From: Gemmatimonadota bacterium
GTDB lineage: Bacteria > Gemmatimonadota > Gemmatimonadetes > Longimicrobiales > Gaopeijiaceae
DNA: 37,978 nt
Direction of reading: 5' to 3'
Assembly (NCBI GenBank): GCA_028874905.1
Contig: JAPPGZ010000072.1
Coordinates: 1 to 37,978, forward strand
Below, one piece after another: positions 30,943 through 37,978 of this stretch. The notes under the pieces are model-generated. The model made no database searches. It was not told the origin of the DNA and saw only the letters and a list, made by a program, of their open reading frames with translations. Within the stretch, counting starts at the first letter, position 1, and the number at the start of each line of letters is the position of its first letter. Position numbers and translations under genes: made by a program.

Positions 30943-31688
30943 CCGTCAACAACGGGCCGATCTCCAGTCGCTTGCTGGAGCTGCAAACCCTTGACCAGAA
31001 CATCCGCCGGACACGGGACCGCATCGATTCCTTCGGGCCGCTGCTGCAAGAGGTCGAGGAACCGTCCGTCCGATTGGCCGGCGAGGCCGAGGTGACTGCG
31101 ACCAAGGTGAGGGAGCTGGAATTGGAGGAGCGCCGGTTGCGATTGGCGGCGGAGGAGAAACGAGTACGCGTGCATCGCCTGGAGGATCGCCTGAACCTGG
31201 TCAGGACGGTGCAGCAGGAGGCGGCCGTGCAGGCGGAACTCGGGCTGGTGCGACGGGCTCTGGATCAGGAGGAGCAGGAGGTCGTCAACCTCCTGGACCA
31301 GATAGCAAAATTCCAGGAGCGGTTGGAGGGGTTGCAGGCGGCCATGGACGACGCCCGCGCGGCGGTCGAGCCGCGAAGGAACGAGATCCTGGCGGAGCAG
31401 GAGGCCGCCGAGGCCCAGGTGGCGTCGATGCAGTTGCAGCGCGACAGCTTTGCCGAGGGGATCGATCCCCGCTATCGGCGCGTGTACGACAACCTGATCA
31501 GGGGTGGCCGACGCGTGGCGGTCGCGCCGATGACCGCGGACGGAGCCTGCGGGTCCTGTTTCTCCGTCATACCGCTTCAGGTTCAGAACGAGATCCGGGC
31601 CCGAGCGCCGCTGGTACTCTGCGAAGGCTGCGGCGTCATCGTGACGGGCCCGGCCGTCGACGCCGAGGCCGAGAGCGTAAGCGGGTAG
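30939..31688 (+). CDS. Coiled-coil protein with C4 zinc ribbon
   Basis: A 249-residue protein starting at GTG 30939, overlapping the dnaG stop (GTGA), with GAGAGAAGG upstream. Residues about 8-175 form a long, charged coiled coil. The C-terminal zinc ribbon has C204-x2-C207 (CGSCFSVIP) and C228-x2-C231 (LCEGCGVI). This architecture is that of the zf-RING_7 / CdsZ-like family often found near translation or replication genes. The precise function is poorly known, and I do not assign one. Coupling to dnaG suggests shared expression only. Confidence 0.8.
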   Translation: MTVNNGPISSRLLELQTLDQNIRRTRDRIDSFGPLLQEVEEPSVRLAGEAEVTATKVRELELEERRLRLAAEEKRVRVHRLEDRLNLVRTVQQEAAVQAELGLVRRALDQEEQEVVNLLDQIAKFQERLEGLQAAMDDARAAVEPRRNEILAEQEAAEAQVASMQLQRDSFAEGIDPRYRRVYDNLIRGGRRVAVAPMTADGACGSCFSVIPLQVQNEIRARAPLVLCEGCGVIVTGPAVDAEAESVSG

Positions 31689-31728
31689 CCGGCGGTCGAA
31701 ACGGCCGACGCGTGCGTCCCCACCGCGG

Positions 31729-33480
31729 ATGAACGCCCGGGGTTCCGAGGCCGGGATCCTTCCGACGTGTCCACGTCCCCTGTGGACCTTTCGCCGTCAG
31801 CCGGAACGACGGGTTGTCCGTGGGCTTCAGCGGGATCTGAAGCTCCCGCCCGCATTGTGCCGCCTGCTGGCGGTCAGGGAACGAACAACACCCGATGCCG
31901 CGAAGTCGTTTCTGCGTCCCCGCCTGGAGGATCTGCACGATCCCGCGCTGCTCCTGGACTCGGACAGGGCGGCGCGGCGCCTGACCGCGGCGGTGAAAAG
32001 CCGGGAGATGGTGGTCGTCCACGGCGACTACGACGCCGACGGCATTGCTGCTGCCGCGCTGCTCAGCGGCTGGATCCGTGCTCTGGGCGGCAGAGCCGAG
32101 GCGATCGTGCCCGACCGGACCAGGCACGGCTACGATCTCTCGAACGCGGGGGTGGACCGCGCGGTCGCCCTGGGTGCCGGGGTGATCGTCACGGTCGACT
32201 GTGGAATCGCGGCGCTCGATCCGGTGCGGCGGGCCTCCGCGGTCGGGGTGGACGTCATCGTTACCGACCACCACATCCCCGGTCCCGAACTCCCCGGTGC
32301 CTTCGCCATCCTCAACCCGAACCGTCCCGGCTGCCCTTACCCCGACAAGCGGCTATGCGGGGCGGGCGTAGCCTTCAAGCTGGGACAGCTGCTGTCCCGG
32401 CGGCTGGGGCGGTCCGCCGAAGAGGCGTGGACTCAACTCGACCTCGTGGCAGTGGCGACCATCGCGGATCAGGTGGAGCTGACGGGCGAGAACCGCATAC
32501 TCGGAAGGTATGGGCTCCGGGTGCTGGCGCGCACAAAGCGGCCCGGTCTGGACGCGCTGATGACGAGCGCGGCGCTGGCCCCGGGCAATGCGGTCACCTC
32601 CGAAGCGGTGGCGTTCCGGCTGGCCCCCCGGATCAACGCTGCCGGCCGGGTGGGCGACTCGTCAAAGGCGCTGCAATTGCTCCTCACGACGGATTCCAGG
32701 GAGGCGCGGTCACTGGCTGCGGAGCTGGAGCGGAACAACAGCGACCGGCGGGAACTCGAGCGCCGCACCACCGAGGAGGCGTTCGCCGCGCTGGAGGGCG
32801 TGTACGAAGCAAGCGCCGATCGCGGCGTCGTCGTGGCCGCGGAGGGGTGGCACCCCGGGGTGATCGGGATCGTCGCGTCCCGCGTCGCCGAGCGCCTTTT
32901 CCGCCCGTCGGTGGTGATCGCGCTGGATGGAGACAGGGGCCGCGGCAGCGCGCGTTCGATCCCGGACTTCGATCTTCACGCGGCAATCACGCTGTGCGGG
33001 ACGCACCTCGAACGTTTCGGCGGTCACCATCAGGCAGCGGGCATGGACATTCGCCGCGATCGCGTGCCCGCGTTCCGCGACGCATTCCGGGACGTAGCGC
33101 GCCGCCGTCTCGGCAGCGTCGAGCCGCGGCCCGTCCTCCACGTGGATCTGGAAGTCGCGCTCGGAGAGGTCGACTTCGATCTCTACCGCTACGCAACGTA
33201 CCTGGGCCCACATGGCCGGGGTAATCCGGAGCCGGTCTACGTCGCCCGGGCGGTCCGCGTGGATGGAAGCCCCCGCGTGCTGAAAGGCGGACACGTCAAG
33301 TTCAGGATTGCCGATGGCGCCTCCGCGCTGCCGGCCATCGGCTTTGGCCTCGCGGATCAACTGGTCCCGGAGTTGACGGGCCGCGGGCTGGTGGACGTGG
33401 CGTTCAATCTGATCGAGAATACCTTCAGGGGCGTAACCACGATCCAGGCGAGGGTCGTGGATGTTCGTCCGGCCGAGTGA
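31729..33480 (+). CDS. recJ: Single-stranded-DNA-specific exonuclease RecJ
   Basis: A 583-residue RecJ, a 5'-3' ssDNA exonuclease of recombination and repair. The DHH-family motifs are intact: DYDADG at residues 100-105, VDCGI, and DHH at 180-182 in VTDHHIPG. GAGVAFKLGQ follows, and the DHHA1 domain shows HPGVIGIVASRV and GGHHQAAGMDI. The C-terminal OB-fold contains GPHGRGNPEPVY. The first 25 residues are weakly conserved, and ATG 31729 lacks a clear ribosome site, so the start is somewhat uncertain. Confidence 0.93.
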   Translation: MNARGSEAGILPTCPRPLWTFRRQPERRVVRGLQRDLKLPPALCRLLAVRERTTPDAAKSFLRPRLEDLHDPALLLDSDRAARRLTAAVKSREMVVVHGDYDADGIAAAALLSGWIRALGGRAEAIVPDRTRHGYDLSNAGVDRAVALGAGVIVTVDCGIAALDPVRRASAVGVDVIVTDHHIPGPELPGAFAILNPNRPGCPYPDKRLCGAGVAFKLGQLLSRRLGRSAEEAWTQLDLVAVATIADQVELTGENRILGRYGLRVLARTKRPGLDALMTSAALAPGNAVTSEAVAFRLAPRINAAGRVGDSSKALQLLLTTDSREARSLAAELERNNSDRRELERRTTEEAFAALEGVYEASADRGVVVAAEGWHPGVIGIVASRVAERLFRPSVVIALDGDRGRGSARSIPDFDLHAAITLCGTHLERFGGHHQAAGMDIRRDRVPAFRDAFRDVARRRLGSVEPRPVLHVDLEVALGEVDFDLYRYATYLGPHGRGNPEPVYVARAVRVDGSPRVLKGGHVKFRIADGASALPAIGFGLADQLVPELTGRGLVDVAFNLIENTFRGVTTIQARVVDVRPAE

Positions 33481-33515
33481 GTTGCCGGATTGCTCTTCAC
33501 CCGGGAGGCCAACGC

Positions 33516-34100
33516 GTGCGCATCATTGCCGGGAAGTGGAAGAGCCGAAGGCTCGTTGCGGTTCGCGGGCGGAGTGTCAGGCCGACTGCCGACCGTATCC
33601 GCGAGGCCTGGATGTCGATTCTCGCCGACCGGATCAGCGGTGCCTCCGTGGCGGATCTGTTCGCCGGGTCGGGAGCGCTTGGCCTCGAAGCGCTGAGCCG
33701 CGGCGCGGCGCACGTGACGTTTGTCGAAAGGAGCCATGGCGCGATCCGGGTCCTCGAAAGGAACATCGAGACGCTGGGCGCGGGTGCGGCTTCCACCGTG
33801 ATCCGCGGCGACGCCATGGCGCACGTCCGGTCGGCGAAGCGCTTTCGCTACGACCTTGCCCTCGCCGACCCTCCCTACGACCGTGGCTACACACGTGAAC
33901 TCCTTGCCCTCCTCGCTCATCATCCGTTCGCTCGGGAACTCTGGCTGGAACACGCAGCCGGAGACGCGGTTCCCCCGGGCATGTCCGTGCACCAACGCAG
34001 GTACGGGGACACCATCCTTACGGGAACGGCCGCGGCCGCCGGGCGGCCCCGGCGCCGGGCGGCGTTCTCCAACAGACTGACAGGAGGCGGCGCATCATGA
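33516..34100 (+). CDS. rsmD: 16S rRNA (guanine(966)-N2)-methyltransferase RsmD
   Basis: A 194-residue SAM methyltransferase modifying 16S rRNA G966. [12 protein letters not shown] at the N-terminus, [15 protein letters not shown], the SAM motif [18 protein letters not shown] and catalytic DPPY at 118-121 are all present. GTG 33516 is chosen because GGGAGG lies 7 bases upstream and the protein then begins as the family does. An earlier GTG at 33477, overlapping the recJ stop, would add 13 poorly conserved residues. coaD begins with an ATGA overlap, a common rsmD-coaD pairing. Confidence 0.93.
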   Translation: MRIIAGKWKSRRLVAVRGRSVRPTADRIREAWMSILADRISGASVADLFAGSGALGLEALSRGAAHVTFVERSHGAIRVLERNIETLGAGAASTVIRGDAMAHVRSAKRFRYDLALADPPYDRGYTRELLALLAHHPFARELWLEHAAGDAVPPGMSVHQRRYGDTILTGTAAAAGRPRRRAAFSNRLTGGGAS

Positions 34101-34609
34101 CGATCAACCGTCCCATCGTGGCGGTCTATCCCGGCTCCTTCGATCCTGTTACGCTCGGCCACGAGGATGTGGTGCGCCGTACGCTCCGCTTCTGCGACCG
34201 CCTGGTCGTCGGCGTCGCCGAGTCCTCGAGCCAGTCGAAGCGACCGCTCTTCGAGGTGCCGGAACGGCTCGAGATCATGAAGGAGGTCTTCGCCGGCGAT
34301 GACCGGGTAGAGTGCGTAACCTTTTCGGGCCTTCTTGTCGAGTTTGCGCGGAGCGTGGGCGCACGCTTCATCATCCGCGGCCTGCGTGCGGTTTCGGACT
34401 TCGACTACGAATTCCAGATGGCGCAGATGAATCGGGAGCTCTGGCATGATGTGGAGACTCTGTTCCTGACCCCGGATGTCCACTACTCCTTCCTGTCCGC
34501 CTCCCTGGTGCGCGAGGTCGCGTCGCTCGGCGGCGACGTAAGCGCTTTCGTGTCACCGGCCGTGCTGGAACGAATGCGGCACCGGTTTTCGGACCGCGCC
34601 TCCGACTGA
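34097..34609 (+). CDS. coaD: Phosphopantetheine adenylyltransferase
   Basis: A 170-residue nucleotidyltransferase for the fourth step of coenzyme A synthesis (4'-phosphopantetheine plus ATP to dephospho-CoA). The ATP-binding motif is [12 protein letters not shown] at residues 11-22, where TxGH replaces the common HxGH spelling as in other Coa[21 protein letters not shown] and [16 protein letters not shown] are diagnostic. AGGAGG precedes ATG 34097, which overlaps the rsmD stop. CoA made here feeds the adjacent phosphate acetyltransferase reaction. Confidence 0.96.
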   Translation: MTINRPIVAVYPGSFDPVTLGHEDVVRRTLRFCDRLVVGVAESSSQSKRPLFEVPERLEIMKEVFAGDDRVECVTFSGLLVEFARSVGARFIIRGLRAVSDFDYEFQMAQMNRELWHDVETLFLTPDVHYSFLSASLVREVASLGGDVSAFVSPAVLERMRHRFSDRASD

Positions 34610-34622
34610 AGCCAGCCATTCG

Positions 34623-35552
34623 ATGGCGAAGCCGTGGGCCCACAGCGCCTTCACGCGAGTGCTGGAGACGAGGGCCCGGAAGCGTCCCCGGAAAGTCGCC
34701 TTTCCCGAGGCGGACGACGCCCGGGTCGTCGAGGCCGCGGTTCACCTGGCCCGACGCGCGGCCGTCAGGCCGGTGCTGGTCGGGCGGTGGGGAGGGGCGG
34801 AGCGCTCTCTGGACGAGCGTCGGGCCTTCGACCAGGTCGAGCTCATCGCGACGTCGTCCGACTCGCTCGATGGCGCGTTGGCCCTGCTCTCGGAGGGTGT
34901 GGTGGACGGCGTGGTCGCCGGCGCCGTCCGCACGTCCGCGGAGGTCATCCGGGCCGGGTTGAAGCGGGTGGGCCTCCGCGCGGGCGTCCGCCTACTTTCG
35001 TCGTGCTTCTTCATGGAGGTGCACGACTTTCGCGGCAATGGACCCGAGGTCCTCACCTTCACCGACGCCGGTGTCGTTCCGGACCCCGGTGCCGGCGCTC
35101 TGGCCGAGATCGCCCGCGAGGCCGTTCGCGTGCGCAGGCTCGTGGTGGGTGACGAGCCGCGCGTCGCCTTTCTGTCGTACTCCACCCTCGGCAGTGCGCG
35201 CGGCCGGTCCGTTGAACGCGTGTGCGAGGCCCTTGATCGGTTTCGCAAGCACTGTCCCGATGTGCCGTCCGGTGGCGAGTTGCAGGCCGATGCCGCCCTG
35301 GTTCCGAGTGTCGCCCGCGTCAAGGCACCCGCCGATGCCGTCGGCGGCAACGCCAACGTCCTGGTCTTTCCGTGCCTGGACGCGGCCAACATCGCATACA
35401 AGCTGGTCCAGCGACTCGCGGGGGCGCGGGCACTGGGGCCTGTACTGCAAGGTCTGCGGGCTCCGTTGAACGACCTGTCGCGGGGAGCCTCCGCCGAGGA
35501 CATTGCGCATATGGGGGCCATAACCGCGCTCATGGCCGGGGAGGCGGGGTGA
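34623..35552 (+). CDS. pta: Phosphate acetyltransferase
   Basis: A 309-residue single-domain PTA/PTB enzyme, without the long N-terminal regulatory part of E. coli Pta. Motifs are RKVAFPEADDARVVEAA, DGVVAGAVRTSAEVIR, SYSTLGSARG, GELQADAALVPSVA and the signature NVLVFPCLDAANIAYKLVQR. It interconverts acetyl-CoA and acetyl-phosphate. A phosphate butyryltransferase activity cannot be excluded by motif. No acetate kinase gene is adjacent. ATG 34623 comes 13 bases after coaD. Confidence 0.88.
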   Translation: MAKPWAHSAFTRVLETRARKRPRKVAFPEADDARVVEAAVHLARRAAVRPVLVGRWGGAERSLDERRAFDQVELIATSSDSLDGALALLSEGVVDGVVAGAVRTSAEVIRAGLKRVGLRAGVRLLSSCFFMEVHDFRGNGPEVLTFTDAGVVPDPGAGALAEIAREAVRVRRLVVGDEPRVAFLSYSTLGSARGRSVERVCEALDRFRKHCPDVPSGGELQADAALVPSVARVKAPADAVGGNANVLVFPCLDAANIAYKLVQRLAGARALGPVLQGLRAPLNDLSRGASAEDIAHMGAITALMAGEAG

Positions 35553-35663
35553 CGAATCCCGGACGGAACCGATCGCCCGTGTTTTCCGCCGGTGCGCGCG
35601 GTCACTATCTTTGCTGCGGATCTGAGTCGATTCCGCAGGGATCGATCCTTGGGAGGGCCGCCG

Positions 35664-35690
35664 TGGTCCGCGTGGCCGACCCACGGACCA
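35664..35690 (+). terminator. Hairpin in the pta-STAS gap
   Basis: TGGTCC (35664-35669) pairs with GGACCA (35685-35690) and GTGG (35672-35675) with CCAC (35681-35684), leaving a 2-base bulge and a 5-base loop. It ends 28 bases before the STAS gene. Without a U-tract it may be a weak terminator or a leader structure. The rest of the 166-base gap 35553-35718 shows no strong promoter, although one for the downstream module would be expected here. Confidence 0.35.
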
Positions 35691-35718
35691 TTCCGACAAC
35701 CCGGGCCGCGAGGGGACG

Positions 35719-36048
35719 ATGACCTTCAATGTTCGAAGTGTGGGGGACGCCACGGTGATTTCGGTCGACGGCCAGCTCATCGTCGGGAACCGGCAGGAGT
35801 TGAAGCAGAAGGTCCTGGCCGAGCTGGAACGGGGTGCGCGGCGCTTCGTCATCGACTTCACGCGGACCGGCTACATCGACTCATCGGGGCTGGGCATTCT
35901 GGTCTCGCTCTCGAGGAGCATCCGGCAGGAACGGGGTGATCTCCGCCTGGCCTCGCTGAACAGCGATCTCCGGACCCTCTTCGAGCTGACGAAGCTCGAC
36001 ACCCTCTTCGAGATACATGCCACGCTCCGGGACGCCCTGGCGGACTAG
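35719..36048 (+). CDS. Anti-sigma factor antagonist (STAS domain, RsbV-like)
   Basis: A 109-residue single STAS domain. The phosphorylation loop reads GYIDSSGLGILVSL, with S55 or S56 as the expected target serine. The rest follows the SpoIIAA/RsbV pattern (VISVDGQLIVGNRQELKQKV, FVIDFTRTG). In the known scheme the unphosphorylated form captures the anti-sigma kinase and frees its partner. The next two genes encode a matching kinase and phosphatase, so a complete partner switch is encoded. The actual downstream target is not visible in the window. Confidence 0.92.
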   Translation: MTFNVRSVGDATVISVDGQLIVGNRQELKQKVLAELERGARRFVIDFTRTGYIDSSGLGILVSLSRSIRQERGDLRLASLNSDLRTLFELTKLDTLFEIHATLRDALAD

Positions 36049-36105
36049 TGTGGTGATGCTCTACGAACCGGGGCGGTGGCTCGTCCGGACTGGTGGGAGG
36101 TGCTG

Positions 36106-36531
36106 GTGAACCCCCGTGCCGCCGTACTCGAGTTGCCCAACGACATCTCCGCCATCGAAACGGCCGTGGAACGTGCGGTGCACTGCTGTGCCTCCGCCCG
36201 CCTGGCGCGCAGCCGGCTCATGTTCAACTTCCGCGTCGGGCTCACCGAGGCGCTGTCGAACGCGATCCTGTACGGAAACGGCGGCGATCCGCGCAAGCGG
36301 GTGTGGGTCGAGCTGCGGGTCCAGTCGGGTGAGGTGCGCGCGTGCGTCACTGACGAGGGCAACGGGTTCGATCCGGATACCGTCCCCGACCCCCGGTTGC
36401 CGGAGAACATACCGAGGCCGGATGGGCGCGGGATCTTCCTGATGCGCGCGCTGATGGACGAAGTGCACTACAACGAGCTGGGCAACTCGGTCACCCTCGT
36501 CCTTCGGGAAGGAACCCGCGCCGCCCCATGA
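36106..36531 (+). CDS. Anti-sigma regulatory factor, serine kinase (RsbW-like)
   Basis: A 141-residue GHKL-type ATPase domain. The N-box has E48 and N52 in LTEALSNAILYGN. The G1 box is D83-x-G85-x-G87 in DEGNGFDP, and the lid/G2 region is GRGIFLMRALMDEVHY. These residues bind Mg-ATP in kinases that phosphorylate STAS antagonists. GTG 36106 is preceded by GGAGG with 5 bases spacing and is preferred over GTG 36076. Its stop overlaps the phosphatase ATG (ATGA). It could hold a sigma factor or another partner; none is encoded nearby. Confidence 0.88.
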   Translation: MNPRAAVLELPNDISAIETAVERAVHCCASARLARSRLMFNFRVGLTEALSNAILYGNGGDPRKRVWVELRVQSGEVRACVTDEGNGFDPDTVPDPRLPENIPRPDGRGIFLMRALMDEVHYNELGNSVTLVLREGTRAAP

Positions 36532-37943
36532 CGCGCGAAGCCGCTTCCCGACCGTCGCTGCCGGAAAGCGTCGGAGGGATGCTGGAGGACTTCCGCGCGG
36601 GATTTGGATTGGAGATCCGCGCCTGGCACGTGGTCGGCGGCGATCTGGTTCCCGTCTTTCCCGCCGGCGCGAGCGGACCGCCCGGACCCACGGGACGGCG
36701 CTTCAGGGTGTCTGCGGCCGGAGGACCGCCGCTGGAGGTGCAGGTCGAAGCAGGCGCACCTGCAGCCGCGGAAGTTCTCCGTGCCGCGCTCGAACGCACC
36801 TCCGAACTGGCGGGGGGAATCGCGGCCTGCGAAGTACAGCTGTCGGAGCGCCGGGACGAGATCGGGCTTCTTTTCTCCATCTCCGAGACCCTCGCGTCGG
36901 TCCTCGATCTGCAGGAAGCGGCACAACGCATCCTCGAAGAGGGCGTGAGAGTCCTGGGTGCGGAGAAGGGATCGCTGTGGGTGTACAGCGCCGACGACGA
37001 CCTGTTGCGTCTCGCGGCCTCCGTGGGCGGCGATGACGCGCGCGCCTGGATCCCCGTCGGCGACGATGCCTCGGTCACGGCGCGGACGTTCAGGGCGGCC
37101 AGGCCCGTGACGGAGGAAGTTCGTGCGCAGTCCGGAAGGGAAAGCGACTGCGGACGGACCGGCGAGAAGGAGGTACGCGTCGCCGTCCCGATTCGGTATG
37201 CTCCTGCCTCCGGCCCGGCGCGCACGATAGGGGTTCTCAACCTGATCGGCAGCCGGAACCACTCCCGGTCCGCGCCGGGAGACCGCAGGGTTCTGGTGGC
37301 GGTCGCCAACCAGATCGGGGCCGCCCTGGAGATGCATCGCCTGCTTCGCGAGAACATGGCTCGCGGGCGCGTCGCGCGTGAGATGGAACTCGCCCACGAT
37401 CTCCAGATGAAGCTGCTTCCCAAGGTCCCGAGGATTCCGGGAATCGAGGCTGCCGCACGGGTCTTTCCGACCGAGTCGGTCGCGGGCGACTTCTACCAGA
37501 TCATACCGTTGTCCGAGGGACGCATCGGCGTGATGATCGGCGACGTTTCGGGACACGGCTTCCCCGCCGCGCTGATCATGGCCCTGGTGATGAGTGCCGC
37601 GGCGATCTATGCCGAACAGGGGGCCGCTCCGGCCAAGGTGCTCGAGTACGTGGACCGCGCGATCGGCGACGAGCTGGAGTCCACCGAGATGTATCTGTCG
37701 CTCTGCTACTGCGTCCTTTCCCCGCACGAAGCCACGATCACCTATTCGAACGCGGGTCATCCCCACGCGTTCGTGGTAAGTCCGCACGGAAGACACCAGC
37801 GCCTGTTCGCCACCGACCCTCCAATGGGCACCGGCAAGCCGCCCTATGGAGAGGCGACGGTAAACTGGTCTCGTGGAGAGGACCTGCTACTCCTCTTCAC
37901 CGACGGACTGTCGGACACGCTTGCACGGGGATTGAGCACTTGA
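36528..37943 (+). CDS. GAF-SpoIIE (PP2C-type) serine phosphatase, C-terminus truncated in this frame
   Basis: A 471-residue RsbU-like phosphatase. Residues 1-115 are an unrecognised N-terminal part. A GAF sensor domain spans about 120-270 (ETLASVLDLQEAAQRILEEG, EKGSLWVYS). A linker helix (REMELAHDLQMKLLP) is followed by the SpoIIE catalytic domain with metal ligands D321 (AGDFYQI), D339 (GDVSGHG) and D459 (LFTDGLSD). The frame then ends only 12 residues later, before the usual final DD-x-T motif carrying the last metal ligand. A one-base shift within GGGG at 37927-37930 would open the frame to the window end. It would dephosphorylate the STAS protein. Either frameshift or an unusual short form. 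Confidence 0.85.
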   Translation: MTREAASRPSLPESVGGMLEDFRAGFGLEIRAWHVVGGDLVPVFPAGASGPPGPTGRRFRVSAAGGPPLEVQVEAGAPAAAEVLRAALERTSELAGGIAACEVQLSERRDEIGLLFSISETLASVLDLQEAAQRILEEGVRVLGAEKGSLWVYSADDDLLRLAASVGGDDARAWIPVGDDASVTARTFRAARPVTEEVRAQSGRESDCGRTGEKEVRVAVPIRYAPASGPARTIGVLNLIGSRNHSRSAPGDRRVLVAVANQIGAALEMHRLLRENMARGRVAREMELAHDLQMKLLPKVPRIPGIEAAARVFPTESVAGDFYQIIPLSEGRIGVMIGDVSGHGFPAALIMALVMSAAAIYAEQGAAPAKVLEYVDRAIGDELESTEMYLSLCYCVLSPHEATITYSNAGHPHAFVVSPHGRHQRLFATDPPMGTGKPPYGEATVNWSRGEDLLLLFTDGLSDTLARGLST

Positions 37944-37978
37944 TTCAAGCTATCCCGGGTGCTACGATGCGGAATGGG

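Overview
This is a GC-rich (about two-thirds G+C by eye), gene-dense bacterial chromosome segment. Nearly all genes read on the + strand in tightly packed operons, many with ATGA/GTGA stop-start overlaps and GTG or TTG starts. I infer Gemmatimonadota or a nearby high-GC member of the FCB group. The reasons are the high GC, a primase whose zinc ligands are replaced in the way I remember from Bacteroidota, and the presence of inositol-phosphate synthase. No 16S rRNA or other lineage marker is in the window, so this stays an inference.

Region 1 (1-11,755) is the transcription/translation core cluster: the last codons of tuf, then secE, nusG, rplK, rplA, rplJ, rplL, rpoB and rpoC. Hairpins lie between rplJ and rplL and just after rpoC. 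RpoB carries a roughly 125-130 residue insertion near its C-terminus.

Region 2 (11,760-21,791) is a long housekeeping run. prfA appears to start at ATC. It is followed by prmC (which methylates release factors), a YlbF-family protein, a CDP-alcohol phosphatidyltransferase beside inositol-3-phosphate synthase (a likely inositol-phospholipid pair), tmk, a tail-specific S41 protease, an R. etli-type asparaginase, obgE and dprA.

Region 3 (21,792-26,150) holds hemW, hrcA and dnaJ. It is bracketed by two copies of a 109-bp, 94% identical intergenic repeat with internal hairpins. The only convincing minus-strand gene is here: a small unrecognised protein convergent with dnaJ. It is preceded by a near-consensus sigma-70 promoter overlapped by a perfect TGTAAA-N6-TTTACA dyad, in a conspicuously AT-rich patch.

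Region 4 (26,151-35,552) covers DNA maintenance and metabolism: a YqeY-like protein, mutS2, dnaG (zinc ligands lost), a coiled-coil zinc-ribbon protein, recJ, rsmD, coaD and a phosphate acetyltransferase.

Region 5 (35,719-end) is a partner-switching signalling module: a STAS anti-anti-sigma factor, an RsbW-like kinase and a GAF-SpoIIE phosphatase. The phosphatase frame stops before the last metal-binding motif, possibly because of a one-base deletion in a G-run. I saw no tRNA, rRNA, CRISPR array, transposase or prophage gene. Nothing here is clearly a wholly new multi-gene system. The best leads are the RpoB insertion, the ATC start of prfA, the regulated minus-strand gene and the repeat family.
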